Source: Larus michahellis (Eukaryota > Chordata > Aves > Charadriiformes > Laridae). From it: a stretch of DNA of 64,000 nt. Made by a program: the position numbers and the translations under genes. Numbering within the stretch: the stretch's first letter is position 1; the number at the start of each line of letters is the position of its first letter. Location of the stretch: positions 11,485,556 through 11,549,555 of the forward strand of contig NC_133901.1 of NCBI RefSeq assembly GCF_964199755.1, written 5' to 3'. Positions 9,636-21,111 of the stretch are shown here, piece after piece. Below the pieces are notes generated by a model. That model saw only the letters and a program-made list of their open reading frames with translations. It ran no database searches and had not been told where the DNA came from.

Positions 9636-10610
9636 TTGCCGGCGGGCGGAGGGGTGCTGCGCGTTTTGCTGTTGCGTCCGGCAGGGGGGCAGGTGCGGGT
9701 GTGGTTGCGGCAGGCGGGTGGGCGTGTGGGGCTGCGGGGCGCGTGGGAGGGTTGTGGAGGTTTTTTGGGCTGTTGTAGGCTTTTGCCGGCAGGCGGGGGG
9801 GTGTTGAGTGTTTTGGTGTTGCGAGTGGGGTGTTGCGGCAGGCGGGTGGGTGTGTGGGGCTGGAGGGCGCGGGGCGTGTGGGAGTGGTGTGTAAGTATTT
9901 TGGGGGGCTGTGTTGGGGCAGGTGCGGGTGTAGTTGCGGCAGGCGGGCGGGTGTGTGGGGCTGCGGGCCGTGTGGCAGGGGTGTGGAGGTTTTCTGGAGT
10001 GTTGCGCGTGGCATGTTGGGTGCTGTAGGCTTTTGCCGGCAGGCGGGGGGGCGTTGAGTGTTTTGGTGTTGCGAGTGGGGTGTTGCGGCAGGCGGGTGGG
10101 TGTGCGGGGCTGCGGGGCGTGTAGCAGGGGTGTGGAGGTCTTTTGGGGTGTTGGGTGCTGTATGATTTTGGCGTCGGGCGGAGCGTCTGGCGAGCGTTGT
10201 GGTGTTGCGAGTGGGGTATTGTGGCAGGCGTCGGGGCAGGTGCGTGTGTTGTTGCGGGAGGAGGGAGGGTGTGTGGGGCTGTAGGGCGTGTGCGGTGCGT
10301 GAGTGTGGTGTAAGTACTTAGTGGTGTTGTGTGTGGGGTGTTGTGTTGTGTGAGGTGCGTGTGTTGTTGGGTGAGGCGTGTGTGTGTGTAGGGCAGGGTG
10401 CGTGTGGTGAGGGGTGTGTATTTTTTGCGGGGTGTTGCGTGTGGGGTGTTGTTTTGTGTGAGGTGTGTTGTGGGTAGGTGCGTGTGTTGTGCGTGTGTTT
10501 GTGTGTGTGTGTGTGGTGTGAGGCGTTGTTGTGGGCGTGGGGGTGTGTGTGAGTGCGGGAGGGCGGTGTGGGCGGTGGGTGTGGAGAGGGCTGTTGTGGG
10601 GCAGAGGGGT

Positions 10611-10730
10611 GCCTGCGGCCATACCACCCTGAGAACGCCCGATCTCGTCTGATCTCGGAAGCTAAGCAGGGTCGGGCCCTGTTAGTACTTGGATGGGAGA
10701 GCGCCCGGGAATAGCGGGTGCTGTAGGCTT
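10611..10730 (+). rRNA. RNA5S: 5S rRNA gene, copy 10
   Basis: Same sequence as copy 8 (A5G, G70T, C91G, T96C, C104G). Downstream spacer is 1145 bp, a-b-c'-c-d, with a private CCAGCAGG in place of CCGGCAGG near 10881. Confidence 0.96.
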
Positions 10731-11875
10731 TTGCCGGCGGGCGGAGGGGTGCTGCGCGTTTTGCTGTTGCGTCCGGCAGAGGGGCAGGTGCGGGTGTGGT
10801 TGCGGCAGGCGGGTGGTTGTGTGGGGCTGCGGGGCGCGTGGGAGGCTTGTGGAGGTTTTTTGGGCTGTTGTAGGCTTTTGCCAGCAGGCGGGGGGGTGTT
10901 GAGTGTTTTGGTGTTGCGAGTGGGGTGTTGCGGCAGGCGGGTGGGTGTGTGGGGCTGGAGGGCGCGGGGCGTGTGGGAGTGGTGTGTAAGTATTTTGGGG
11001 GGCTGTGTTGGGGCAGGTGCGGGTGTAGTTGCGGCAGGCGGGCGGGTGTGTGGGGCTGCGGGCCGTGTGGCAGGGGTGTGGAGGTTTTCTGGAGTGTTGC
11101 GCGTGGCATGTTGGGTGCTGTAGGCTTTTGGCGGCGGGCGGAGGGGTGTTGAGCGTTTTGGTGTTGCGGGTGGGGGGTTGTGTCGGGGGGGCAGGTGCGT
11201 GTGTGGTTGCGGCAGGCGGGTGGGTGTGTGGGGCTGCAGGGCACGTGGGAGGCTTGTGGAGGTTTTTTGGGTTGTTGGGTGCTGTAGGCTTTTGCCGGCA
11301 GGCGGGGGGGCGTTGAGTGTTTTGGTGTTGCGAGTGGGGTGTTGCGGCAGGCGGGTGGGTGTGCGGGGCTGCGGGGCGTGTAGCAGGGGTGTGGAGGTCT
11401 TTTGGGGTGTTGGGTGCTGTATGATTTTGGCGTCGGGCGGAGCGTCTGGCGAGCGTTGTGGTGTTGCGAGTGGGGTATTGTGGCAGGCGTCGGGGCAGGT
11501 GCGTGTGTTGTTGCGGGAGGAGGGAGGGTGTGTGGGGCTGTAGGGCGTGTGCGGTGCGTGAGTGTGGTGTAAGTACTTAGTGGTGTTGTGTGTGGGGTGT
11601 TGTGTTGTGTGAGGTGCGTGTGTTGTTGGGTGAGGCGTGTGTGTGTGTGTGTGTAGGGCAGGGTGCGTGTGGTGAGGGGTGTGTATTTTTTGCGGGGTGT
11701 TGCGTGTGGGGTGTTGTTTTGTGTGAGGTGTGTTGTGGGTAGGTGCGTGTGTTGTGCGTGTGTTTGTGTGTGTGTGTGTGGTGTGAGGCGTTGTTGTGGG
11801 CGTGGGGGTGTGTGTGAGTGCGGGAGGGCGGTGTGGGCGGTGGGTGTGGAGAGGGCTGTTGTGGGGCAGAGGGGT

Positions 11876-11995
11876 GCCTGCGGCCATACCACCCTGAGAA
11901 CGCCCGATCTCGTCTGATCTCGGAAGCTAAGCAGGGTCGGGCCCGGTTAGTACTTGGGTGGGCGAGCGCCTGGGAATAGCGGGTGCTGTAGGCTT
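11876..11995 (+). rRNA. RNA5S: 5S rRNA gene, copy 11
   Basis: Same sequence as copy 7. Downstream spacer is 981 bp, a-b-c-d, with GCGGAGCG in subrepeat b near 12230, a marker shared with units 12, 16, 17 and 18.. see unit 18 for its absence there. Confidence 0.95.
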
Positions 11996-12976
11996 TTGCC
12001 GGCGGGCGGAGGGGTGCTGCGCGTTTTGCTGTTGCGTCCGGCAGGGGGGCAGGTGCGGGTGTGGTTGCGGCAGGCGGGTGGGCGTGTGGGGCTGCGGGGC
12101 GCGTGGGAGGGTTGTGGAGGTTTTTTGGGCTGTTGTAGGCTTTTGCCGGCAGGCGGGGGGGTGTTGAGTGTTTTGGTGTTGCGAGTGGGGTGTTGCGGCA
12201 GGCGGGTGGGTGTGTGGGGCTGGAGGGCGCGGAGCGTGTGGGAGTGGTGTGTAAGTATTTTGGGGGGCTGTGTTGGGGCAGGTGCGGGTGTAGTTGCGGC
12301 AGGCGGGCGGGTGTGTGGGGCTGCGGGCCGTGTGGCAGGGGTGTGGAGGTTTTCTGGAGTGTTGCGCGTGGCATGTTGGGTGCTGTAGGCTTTTGCCGGC
12401 AGGCGGGGGGGCGTTGAGTGTTTTGGTGTTGCGAGTGGGGTGTTGCGGCAGGCGGGTGGGTGTGCGGGGCTGCGGGGCGTGTAGCAGGGGTGTGGAGGTC
12501 TTTTGGGGTGTTGGGTGCTGTATGATTTTGGCGTCGGGCGGAGCGTCTGGCGAGCGTTGTGGTGTTGCGAGTGGGGTATTGTGGCAGGCGTCGGGGCAGG
12601 TGCGTGTGTTGTTGCGGGAGGAGGGAGGGTGTGTGGGGCTGTAGGGCGTGTGCGGTGCGTGAGTGTGGTGTAAGTACTTAGTGGTGTTGTGTGTGGGGTG
12701 TTGTGTTGTGTGAGGTGCGTGTGTTGTTGGGTGAGGCGTGTGTGTGTGTGTGTGTAGGGCAGGGTGCGTGTGGTGAGGGGTGTGTATTTTTTGCGGGGTG
12801 TTGCGTGTGGGGTGTTGTTTTGTGTGAGGTGTGTTGTGGGTAGGTGCGTGTGTTGTGCGTGTGTTTGTGTGTGTGTGTGTGGTGTGAGGCGTTGTTGTGG
12901 GCGTGGGGGTGTGTGTGAGTGCGGGAGGGCGGTGTGGGCGGTGGGTGTGGAGAGGGCTGTTGTGGGGCAGAGGGGT

Positions 12977-13096
12977 GCCTGCGGCCATACCACCCTGAGA
13001 ACGCCCGATCTCGTCTGATCTCGGAAGCTAAGCAGGGTCGGGCCCGGTTAGTACTTGGGTGGGCGAGCGCCTGGGAATAGCGGGTGCTGTAGGCTT
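12977..13096 (+). rRNA. RNA5S: 5S rRNA gene, copy 12
   Basis: Same sequence as copy 7. Downstream spacer is 975 bp, a-b-c-d, with the GCGGAGCG marker near 13331 also found in units 11, 16 and 17. Confidence 0.96.
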
Positions 13097-14071
13097 TTGC
13101 CGGCGGGCGGAGGGGTGCTGCGCGTTTTGCTGTTGCGTCCGGCAGGGGGGCAGGTGCGGGTGTGGTTGCGGCAGGCGGGTGGGCGTGTGGGTCTGCGGGG
13201 CGCGTGGGAGGGTTGTGGAGGTTTTTTGGGCTGTTGTAGGCTTTTGCCGGCAGGCGGGGGGGTGTTGAGTGTTTTGGTGTTGCGAGTGGGGTGTTGCGGC
13301 AGGCGGGTGGGTGTGTGGGGCTGGAGGGCGCGGAGCGTGTGGGAGTGGTGTGTAAGTATTTTGGGGGGCTGTGTTGGGGCAGGTGCGGGTGTAGTTGCGG
13401 CAGGCGGGCGGGTGTGTGGGGCTGCGGGCCGTGTGGCAGGGGTGTGGAGGTTTTCTGGAGTGTTGCGCGTGGCATGTTGGGTGCTGTAGGCTTTTGCCGG
13501 CAGGCGGGGGGGCGTTGAGTGTTTTGGTGTTGCGAGTGGGGTGTTGCGGCAGGCGGGTGGGTGTGCGGGGCTGCGGGGCGTGTAGCAGGGGTGTGGAGGT
13601 CTTTTGGGGTGTTGGGTGCTGTATGATTTTGGCGTCGGGCGGAGCGTCTGGCGAGCGTTGTGGTGTTGCGAGTGGGGTATTGTGGCAGGCGTCGGGGCAG
13701 GTGCGTGTGTTGTTGCGGGAGGAGGGAGGGTGTGTGGGGCTGTAGGGCGTGTGCGGTGCGTGAGTGTGGTGTAAGTACTTAGTGGTGTTGTGTGTGGGGT
13801 GTTGTGTTGTGTGAGGTGCGTGTGTTGTTGGGTGAGGCGTGTGTGTGTGTAGGGCAGGGTGCGTGTGGTGAGGGGTGTGTATTTTTTGCGGGGTGTTGCG
13901 TGTGGGGTGTTGTTTTGTGTGAGGTGTGTTGTGGGTAGGTGCGTGTGTTGTGCGTGTGTTTGTGTGTGTGTGTGTGGTGTGAGGCGTTGTTGTGGGCGTG
14001 GGGGTGTGTGTGAGTGCGGGAGGGCGGTGTGGGCGGTGGGTGTGGAGAGGGCTGTTGTGGGGCAGAGGGGT

Positions 14072-14191
14072 GCCTGCGGCCATACCACCCTGAGAACGCC
14101 CGATCTCGTCTGATCTCGGAAGCTAAGCAGGGTCGGGCCCGGTTAGTACTTGGATGGGAGAGCGCCCGGGAATAGCGGGTGCTGTAGGCTT
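14072..14191 (+). rRNA. RNA5S: 5S rRNA gene, copy 13
   Basis: Same sequence as copy 6 (A5G, C91G, T96C, C104G; G70 kept). Downstream spacer is 1145 bp, a-b-c'-c-d, with GCGTTTTGTTG in c' near 14620, a marker shared with unit 19. Confidence 0.96.
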
Positions 14192-15336
14192 TTGCCGGCG
14201 GGCGGAGGGGTGCTGCGCGTTTTGCTGTTGCGTCCGGCAGAGGGGCAGGTGCGGGTGTGGTTGCGGCAGGCGGGTGGTTGTGTGGGGCTGCGGGGCGCGT
14301 GGGAGGCTTGTGGAGGTTTTTTGGGCTGTTGTAGGCTTTTGCCGGCAGGCGGGGGGGTGTTGAGTGTTTTGGTGTTGCGAGTGGGGTGTTGCGGCAGGCG
14401 GGTGGGTGTGTGGGGCTGGAGGGCGCGGGGCGTGTGGGAGTGGTGTGTAAGTATTTTGGGGGGCTGTGTTGGGGCAGGTGCGGGTGTAGTTGCGGCAGGC
14501 GGGCGGGTGTGTGGGGCTGCGGGCCGTGTGGCAGGGGTGTGGAGGTTTTCTGGAGTGTTGCGCGTGGCATGTTGGGTGCTGTAGGCTTTTGGCGGCGGGC
14601 GGAGGGGTGTTGAGCGTTTTGTTGTTGCGGGTGGGGGGTTGTGTCGGGGGGGCAGGTGCGTGTGTGGTTGCGGCAGGCGGGTGGGTGTGTGGGGCTGCAG
14701 GGCACGTGGGAGGCTTGTGGAGGTTTTTTGGGTTGTTGGGTGCTGTAGGCTTTTGCCGGCAGGCGGGGGGGCGTTGAGTGTTTTGGTGTTGCGAGTGGGG
14801 TGTTGCGGCAGGCGGGTGGGTGTGCGGGGCTGCGGGGCGTGTAGCAGGGGTGTGGAGGTCTTTTGGGGTGTTGGGTGCTGTATGATTTTGGCGTCGGGCG
14901 GAGCGTCTGGCGAGCGTTGTGGTGTTGCGAGTGGGGTATTGTGGCAGGCGTCGGGGCAGGTGCGTGTGTTGTTGCGGGAGGAGGGAGGGTGTGTGGGGCT
15001 GTAGGGCGTGTGCGGTGCGTGAGTGTGGTGTAAGTACTTAGTGGTGTTGTGTGTGGGGTGTTGTGTTGTGTGAGGTGCGTGTGTTGTTGGGTGAGGCGTG
15101 TGTGTGTGTGTGTGTAGGGCAGGGTGCGTGTGATGAGGGGTGTGTATTTTTTGCGGGGTGTTGCGTGTGGGGTGTTGTTTTGTGTGAGGTGTGTTGTGGG
15201 TAGGTGCGTGTGTTGTGCGTGTGTTTGTGTGTGTGTGTGTGGTGTGAGGCGTTGTTGTGGGCGTGGGGGTGTGTGTGAGTGCGGGAGGGCGGTGTGGGCG
15301 GTGGGTGTGGAGAGGGCTGTTGTGGGGCAGAGGGGT

Positions 15337-15456
15337 GCCTGCGGCCATACCACCCTGAGAACGCCCGATCTCGTCTGATCTCGGAAGCTAAGCAGGGTCG
15401 GGCCCGGTTAGTACTTGGGTGGGCGAGCGCCTGGGAATAGCGGGTGCTGTAGGCTT
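15337..15456 (+). rRNA. RNA5S: 5S rRNA gene, copy 14
   Basis: Same sequence as copy 7. Downstream spacer is 981 bp, a-b-c-d with (GT)9. Confidence 0.96.
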
Positions 15457-16437
15457 TTGCCGGCGGGCGGAGGGGTGCTGCGCGTTTTGCTGTTGCGTCC
15501 GGCAGGGGGGCAGGTGCGGGTGTGGTTGCGGCAGGCGGGTGGGCGTGTGGGTCTGCGGGGCGCGTGGGAGGGTTGTGGAGGTTTTTTGGGCTGTTGTAGG
15601 CTTTTGCCGGCAGGCGGGGGGGTGTTGAGTGTTTTGGTGTTGCGAGTGGGGTGTTGCGGCAGGCGGGTGGGTGTGTGGGGCTGGAGGGCGCGGGGCGTGT
15701 GGGAGTGGTGTGTAAGTATTTTGGGGGGCTGTGTTGGGGCAGGTGCGGGTGTAGTTGCGGCAGGCGGGCGGGTGTGTGGGGCTGCGGGCCGTGTGGCAGG
15801 GGTGTGGAGGTTTTCTGGAGTGTTGCGCGTGGCATGTTGGGTGCTGTAGGCTTTTGCCGGCAGGCGGGGGGGCGTTGAGTGTTTTGGTGTTGCGAGTGGG
15901 GTGTTGCGGCAGGCGGGTGGGTGTGCGGGGCTGCGGGGCGTGTAGCAGGGGTGTGGAGGTCTTTTGGGGTGTTGGGTGCTGTATGATTTTGGCGTCGGGC
16001 GGAGCGTCTGGCGAGCGTTGTGGTGTTGCGAGTGGGGTATTGTGGCAGGCGTCGGGGCAGGTGCGTGTGTTGTTGCGGGAGGAGGGAGGGTGTGTGGGGC
16101 TGTAGGGCGTGTGCGGTGCGTGAGTGTGGTGTAAGTACTTAGTGGTGTTGTGTGTGGGGTGTTGTGTTGTGTGAGGTGCGTGTGTTGTTGGGTGAGGCGT
16201 GTGTGTGTGTGTGTGTAGGGCAGGGTGCGTGTGGTGAGGGGTGTGTATTTTTTGCGGGGTGTTGCGTGTGGGGTGTTGTTTTGTGTGAGGTGTGTTGTGG
16301 GTAGGTGCGTGTGTTGTGCGTGTGTTTGTGTGTGTGTGTGTGGTGTGAGGCGTTGTTGTGGGCGTGGGGGTGTGTGTGAGTGCGGGAGGGCGGTGTGGGC
16401 GGTGGGTGTGGAGAGGGCTGTTGTGGGGCAGAGGGGT

Positions 16438-16557
16438 GCCTACGGCCATACCACCCTGAGAACGCCCGATCTCGTCTGATCTCGGAAGGTAAGCAGGGTC
16501 GGGCCCGGTTAGTACTTGGATGGGCGAGCGCCTGGGAATAGCGGGTGCTGTAGGCTT
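16438..16557 (+). rRNA. RNA5S: 5S rRNA gene, copy 15
   Basis: Changes: C52G, A88C, C91G, C104G. It keeps A5, unlike every other copy from 1 to 22. C52G is inside box A, so both main internal promoter blocks are altered. Downstream spacer is 1137 bp, a-b-c'-c-d, with the 8-bp shortened subrepeat a (GGCAGGCGTGTGGGG) otherwise typical of the right-hand half. The unit looks transferred from another part of the array. Confidence 0.95.
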
Positions 16558-17694
16558 TTGCCGGCGGGCGGAGGGGTGCTGCGCGTTTTGCTGTTGCGTC
16601 CGGCAGGGGGGCAGGTGCGGGTGTGGTTGCGGCAGGCGTGTGGGGCTGCGGGGCGCGTGGGAGGCTTGTGGAGGTTTTTTGGGCTGTTGTAGGCTTTTGC
16701 CGGCAGGCGGGGGGGTGTTGAGTGTTTTGGTGTTGCGAGTGGGGTGTTGCGGCAGGCGGGTGGGTGTGTGGGGCTGGAGGGCGCGGGGCGTGTGGGAGTG
16801 GTGTGTAAGTATTTTGGGGGGCTGTGTTGGGGCAGGTGCGGGTGTAGTTGCGGCAGGCGGGCGGGTGTGTGGGGCTGCGGGCCGTGTGGCAGGGGTGTGG
16901 AGGTTTTCTGGAGTGTTGCGCGTGGCATGTTGGGTGCTGTAGGCTTTTGGCGGCGGGCGGAGGGGTGTTGAGCGTTTTGGTGTTGCGGGTGGGGGGTTGT
17001 GTCGGGGGGGCAGGTGCGTGTGTGGTTGCGGCAGGCGGGTGGGTGTGTGGGGCTGCAGGGCACGTGGGAGGCTTGTGGAGGTTTTTTGGGTTGTTGGGTG
17101 CTGTAGGCTTTTGCCGGCAGGCGGGGGGGCGTTGAGTGTTTTGGTGTTGCGAGTGGGGTGTTGCGGCAGGCGGGTGGGTGTGCGGGGCTGCGGGGCGTGT
17201 AGCAGGGGTGTGGAGGTCTTTTGGGGTGTTGGGTGCTGTATGATTTTGGCGTCGGGCGGAGCGTCTGGCGAGCGTTGTGGTGTTGCGAGTGGGGTATTGT
17301 GGCAGGCGTCGGGGCAGGTGCGTGTGTTGTTGCGGGAGGAGGGAGGGTGTGTGGGGCTGTAGGGCGTGTGCGGTGCGTGAGTGTGGTGTAAGTACTTAGT
17401 GGTGTTGTGTGTGGGGTGTTGTGTTGTGTGAGGTGCGTGTGTTGTTGGGTGAGGCGTGTGTGTGTGTGTGTGTAGGGCAGGGTGCGTGTGGTGAGGGGTG
17501 TGTATTTTTTGCGGGGTGTTGCGTGTGGGGTGTTGTTTTGTGTGAGGTGTGTTGTGGGTAGGTGCGTGTGTTGTGCGTGTGTTTGTGTGTGTGTGTGTGG
17601 TGTGAGGCGTTGTTGTGGGCGTGGGGGTGTGTGTGAGTGCGGGAGGGCGGTGTGGGCGGTGGGTGTGGAGAGGGCTGTTGTGGGGCAGAGGGGT

Positions 17695-17814
17695 GCCTGC
17701 GGCCATACCACCCTGAGAACGCCCGATCTCGTCTGATCTCGGAAGCTAAGCAGGGTCGGGCCCGGTTAGTACTTGGGTGGGCGAGCGCCTGGGAATAGCG
17801 GGTGCTGTAGGCTT
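17695..17814 (+). rRNA. RNA5S: 5S rRNA gene, copy 16
   Basis: Same sequence as copy 7. Downstream spacer is 981 bp, a-b-c-d, with the GCGGAGCG marker near 18050. Confidence 0.96.
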
Positions 17815-18795
17815 TTGCCGGCGGGCGGAGGGGTGCTGCGCGTTTTGCTGTTGCGTCCGGCAGGGGGGCAGGTGCGGGTGTGGTTGCGGCAGGCGGGTGG
17901 GCGTGTGGGGCTGCGGGGCGCGTGGGAGGGTTGTGGAGGTTTTTTGGGCTGTTGTAGGCTTTTGCCGGCAGGCGGGGGGGTGTTGAGTGTTTTGGTGTTG
18001 CGAGTGGGGTGTTGCGGCAGGCGGGTGGGTGTGTGGGGCTGGAGGGCGCGGAGCGTGTGGGAGTGGTGTGTAAGTATTTTGGGGGGCTGTGTTGGGGCAG
18101 GTGCGGGTGTAGTTGCGGCAGGCGGGCGGGTGTGTGGGGCTGCGGGCCGTGTGGCAGGGGTGTGGAGGTTTTCTGGAGTGTTGCGCGTGGCATGTTGGGT
18201 GCTGTAGGCTTTTGCCGGCAGGCGGGGGGGCGTTGAGTGTTTTGGTGTTGCGAGTGGGGTGTTGCGGCAGGCGGGTGGGTGTGCGGGGCTGCGGGGCGTG
18301 TAGCAGGGGTGTGGAGGTCTTTTGGGGTGTTGGGTGCTGTATGATTTTGGCGTCGGGCGGAGCGTCTGGCGAGCGTTGTGGTGTTGCGAGTGGGGTATTG
18401 TGGCAGGCGTCGGGGCAGGTGCGTGTGTTGTTGCGGGAGGAGGGAGGGTGTGTGGGGCTGTAGGGCGTGTGCGGTGCGTGAGTGTGGTGTAAGTACTTAG
18501 TGGTGTTGTGTGTGGGGTGTTGTGTTGTGTGAGGTGCGTGTGTTGTTGGGTGAGGCGTGTGTGTGTGTGTGTGTAGGGCAGGGTGCGTGTGGTGAGGGGT
18601 GTGTATTTTTTGCGGGGTGTTGCGTGTGGGGTGTTGTTTTGTGTGAGGTGTGTTGTGGGTAGGTGCGTGTGTTGTGCGTGTGTTTGTGTGTGTGTGTGTG
18701 GTGTGAGGCGTTGTTGTGGGCGTGGGGGTGTGTGTGAGTGCGGGAGGGCGGTGTGGGCGGTGGGTGTGGAGAGGGCTGTTGTGGGGCAGAGGGGT

Positions 18796-18915
18796 GCCTG
18801 CGGCCATACCACCCTGAGAACGCCCGATCTCGTCTGATCTCGGAAGCTAAGCAGGGTCGGGCCCGGTTAGTACTTGGGTGGGCGAGCGCCTGGGAATAGC
18901 GGGTGCTGTAGGCTT
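18796..18915 (+). rRNA. RNA5S: 5S rRNA gene, copy 17
   Basis: Same sequence as copy 7. Downstream spacer is 981 bp, a-b-c-d, nearly identical to that of copy 16, with one private change in subrepeat d (GTCGGACGG near 19455). Confidence 0.96.
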
Positions 18916-19896
18916 TTGCCGGCGGGCGGAGGGGTGCTGCGCGTTTTGCTGTTGCGTCCGGCAGGGGGGCAGGTGCGGGTGTGGTTGCGGCAGGCGGGTG
19001 GGCGTGTGGGGCTGCGGGGCGCGTGGGAGGGTTGTGGAGGTTTTTTGGGCTGTTGTAGGCTTTTGCCGGCAGGCGGGGGGGTGTTGAGTGTTTTGGTGTT
19101 GCGAGTGGGGTGTTGCGGCAGGCGGGTGGGTGTGTGGGGCTGGAGGGCGCGGAGCGTGTGGGAGTGGTGTGTAAGTATTTTGGGGGGCTGTGTTGGGGCA
19201 GGTGCGGGTGTAGTTGCGGCAGGCGGGCGGGTGTGTGGGGCTGCGGGCCGTGTGGCAGGGGTGTGGAGGTTTTCTGGAGTGTTGCGCGTGGCATGTTGGG
19301 TGCTGTAGGCTTTTGCCGGCAGGCGGGGGGGCGTTGAGTGTTTTGGTGTTGCGAGTGGGGTGTTGCGGCAGGCGGGTGGGTGTGCGGGGCTGCGGGGCGT
19401 GTAGCAGGGGTGTGGAGGTCTTTTGGGGTGTTGGGTGCTGTATGATTTTGGCGTCGGACGGAGCGTCTGGCGAGCGTTGTGGTGTTGCGAGTGGGGTATT
19501 GTGGCAGGCGTCGGGGCAGGTGCGTGTGTTGTTGCGGGAGGAGGGAGGGTGTGTGGGGCTGTAGGGCGTGTGCGGTGCGTGAGTGTGGTGTAAGTACTTA
19601 GTGGTGTTGTGTGTGGGGTGTTGTGTTGTGTGAGGTGCGTGTGTTGTTGGGTGAGGCGTGTGTGTGTGTGTGTGTAGGGCAGGGTGCGTGTGATGAGGGG
19701 TGTGTATTTTTTGCGGGGTGTTGCGTGTGGGGTGTTGTTTTGTGTGAGGTGTGTTGTGGGTAGGTGCGTGTGTTGTGCGTGTGTTTGTGTGTGTGTGTGT
19801 GGTGTGAGGCGTTGTTGTGGGCGTGGGGGTGTGTGTGAGTGCGGGAGGGCGGTGTGGGCGGTGGGTGTGGAGAGGGCTGTTGTGGGGCAGAGGGGT

Positions 19897-20016
19897 GCCT
19901 GCGGCCATACCACCCTGAGAACGCCCGATCTCGTCTGATCTCGGAAGCTAAGCAGGGTCGGGCCCGGTTAGTACTTGGGTGGGCGAGCGCCTGGGAATAG
20001 CGGGTGCTGTAGGCTT
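19897..20016 (+). rRNA. RNA5S: 5S rRNA gene, copy 18
   Basis: Same sequence as copy 7. Downstream spacer is 975 bp, a-b-c-d with (GT)6, and lacks the GCGGAGCG marker of copies 16 and 17. Confidence 0.96.
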
Positions 20017-20991
20017 TTGCCGGCGGGCGGAGGGGTGCTGCGCGTTTTGCTGTTGCGTCCGGCAGGGGGGCAGGTGCGGGTGTGGTTGCGGCAGGCGGGT
20101 GGGCGTGTGGGTCTGCGGGGCGCGTGGGAGGGTTGTGGAGGTTTTTTGGGCTGTTGTAGGCTTTTGCCGGCAGGCGGGGGGGTGTTGAGTGTTTTGGTGT
20201 TGCGAGTGGGGTGTTGCGGCAGGCGGGTGGGTGTGTGGGGCTGGAGGGCGCGGGGCGTGTGGGAGTGGTGTGTAAGTATTTTGGGGGGCTGTGTTGGGGC
20301 AGGTGCGGGTGTAGTTGCGGCAGGCGGGCGGGTGTGTGGGGCTGCGGGCCGTGTGGCAGGGGTGTGGAGGTTTTCTGGAGTGTTGCGCGTGGCATGTTGG
20401 GTGCTGTAGGCTTTTGCCGGCAGGCGGGGGGGCGTTGAGTGTTTTGGTGTTGCGAGTGGGGTGTTGCGGCAGGCGGGTGGGTGTGCGGGGCTGCGGGGCG
20501 TGTAGCAGGGGTGTGGAGGTCTTTTGGGGTGTTGGGTGCTGTATGATTTTGGCGTCGGGCGGAGCGTCTGGCGAGCGTTGTGGTGTTGCGAGTGGGGTAT
20601 TGTGGCAGGCGTCGGGGCAGGTGCGTGTGTTGTTGCGGGAGGAGGGAGGGTGTGTGGGGCTGTAGGGCGTGTGCGGTGCGTGAGTGTGGTGTAAGTACTT
20701 AGTGGTGTTGTGTGTGGGGTGTTGTGTTGTGTGAGGTGCGTGTGTTGTTGGGTGAGGCGTGTGTGTGTGTAGGGCAGGGTGCGTGTGGTGAGGGGTGTGT
20801 ATTTTTTGCGGGGTGTTGCGTGTGGGGTGTTGTTTTGTGTGAGGTGTGTTGTGGGTAGGTGCGTGTGTTGTGCGTGTGTTTGTGTGTGTGTGTGTGGTGT
20901 GAGGCGTTGTTGTGGGCGTGGGGGTGTGTGTGAGTGCGGGAGGGCGGTGTGGGCGGTGGGTGTGGAGAGGGCTGTTGTGGGGCAGAGGGGT

Positions 20992-21111
20992 GCCTGCGGC
21001 CATACCACCCTGAGAACGCCCGATCTCGTCTGATCTCGGAAGCTAAGCAGGGTCGGGCCCTGTTAGTACTTGGATGGGAGAGCGCCCGGGAATAGCGGGT
21101 GCTGTAGGCTT
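20992..21111 (+). rRNA. RNA5S: 5S rRNA gene, copy 19
   Basis: Same sequence as copy 8 (A5G, G70T, C91G, T96C, C104G). Downstream spacer is 1139 bp, a-b-c'-c-d, with an interrupted GT run near 22020. Confidence 0.96.

Larger units (their letters stand above)
7156..11875 (+). repeat. Higher-order repeat: two 2360-bp dimers
   Basis: Copies 7+8 (1095+1265 bp) and 9+10 (1095+1265 bp) repeat as a pair: same unit lengths, same gene types in the same order (A83G form, then G70T/T96C form) and only scattered spacer differences. The pairing suggests duplication of a two-unit block. Confidence 0.85.

Noticed and set aside
12230-12240. GCGGAGCG marker as a shared marker of units 11, 12, 16, 17 and 18
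   Set aside because: Unit 18 reads GCGGGGCG at the same place, so the marker covers units 11, 12, 16 and 17 only; the copy 11 entry should be read with this correction.
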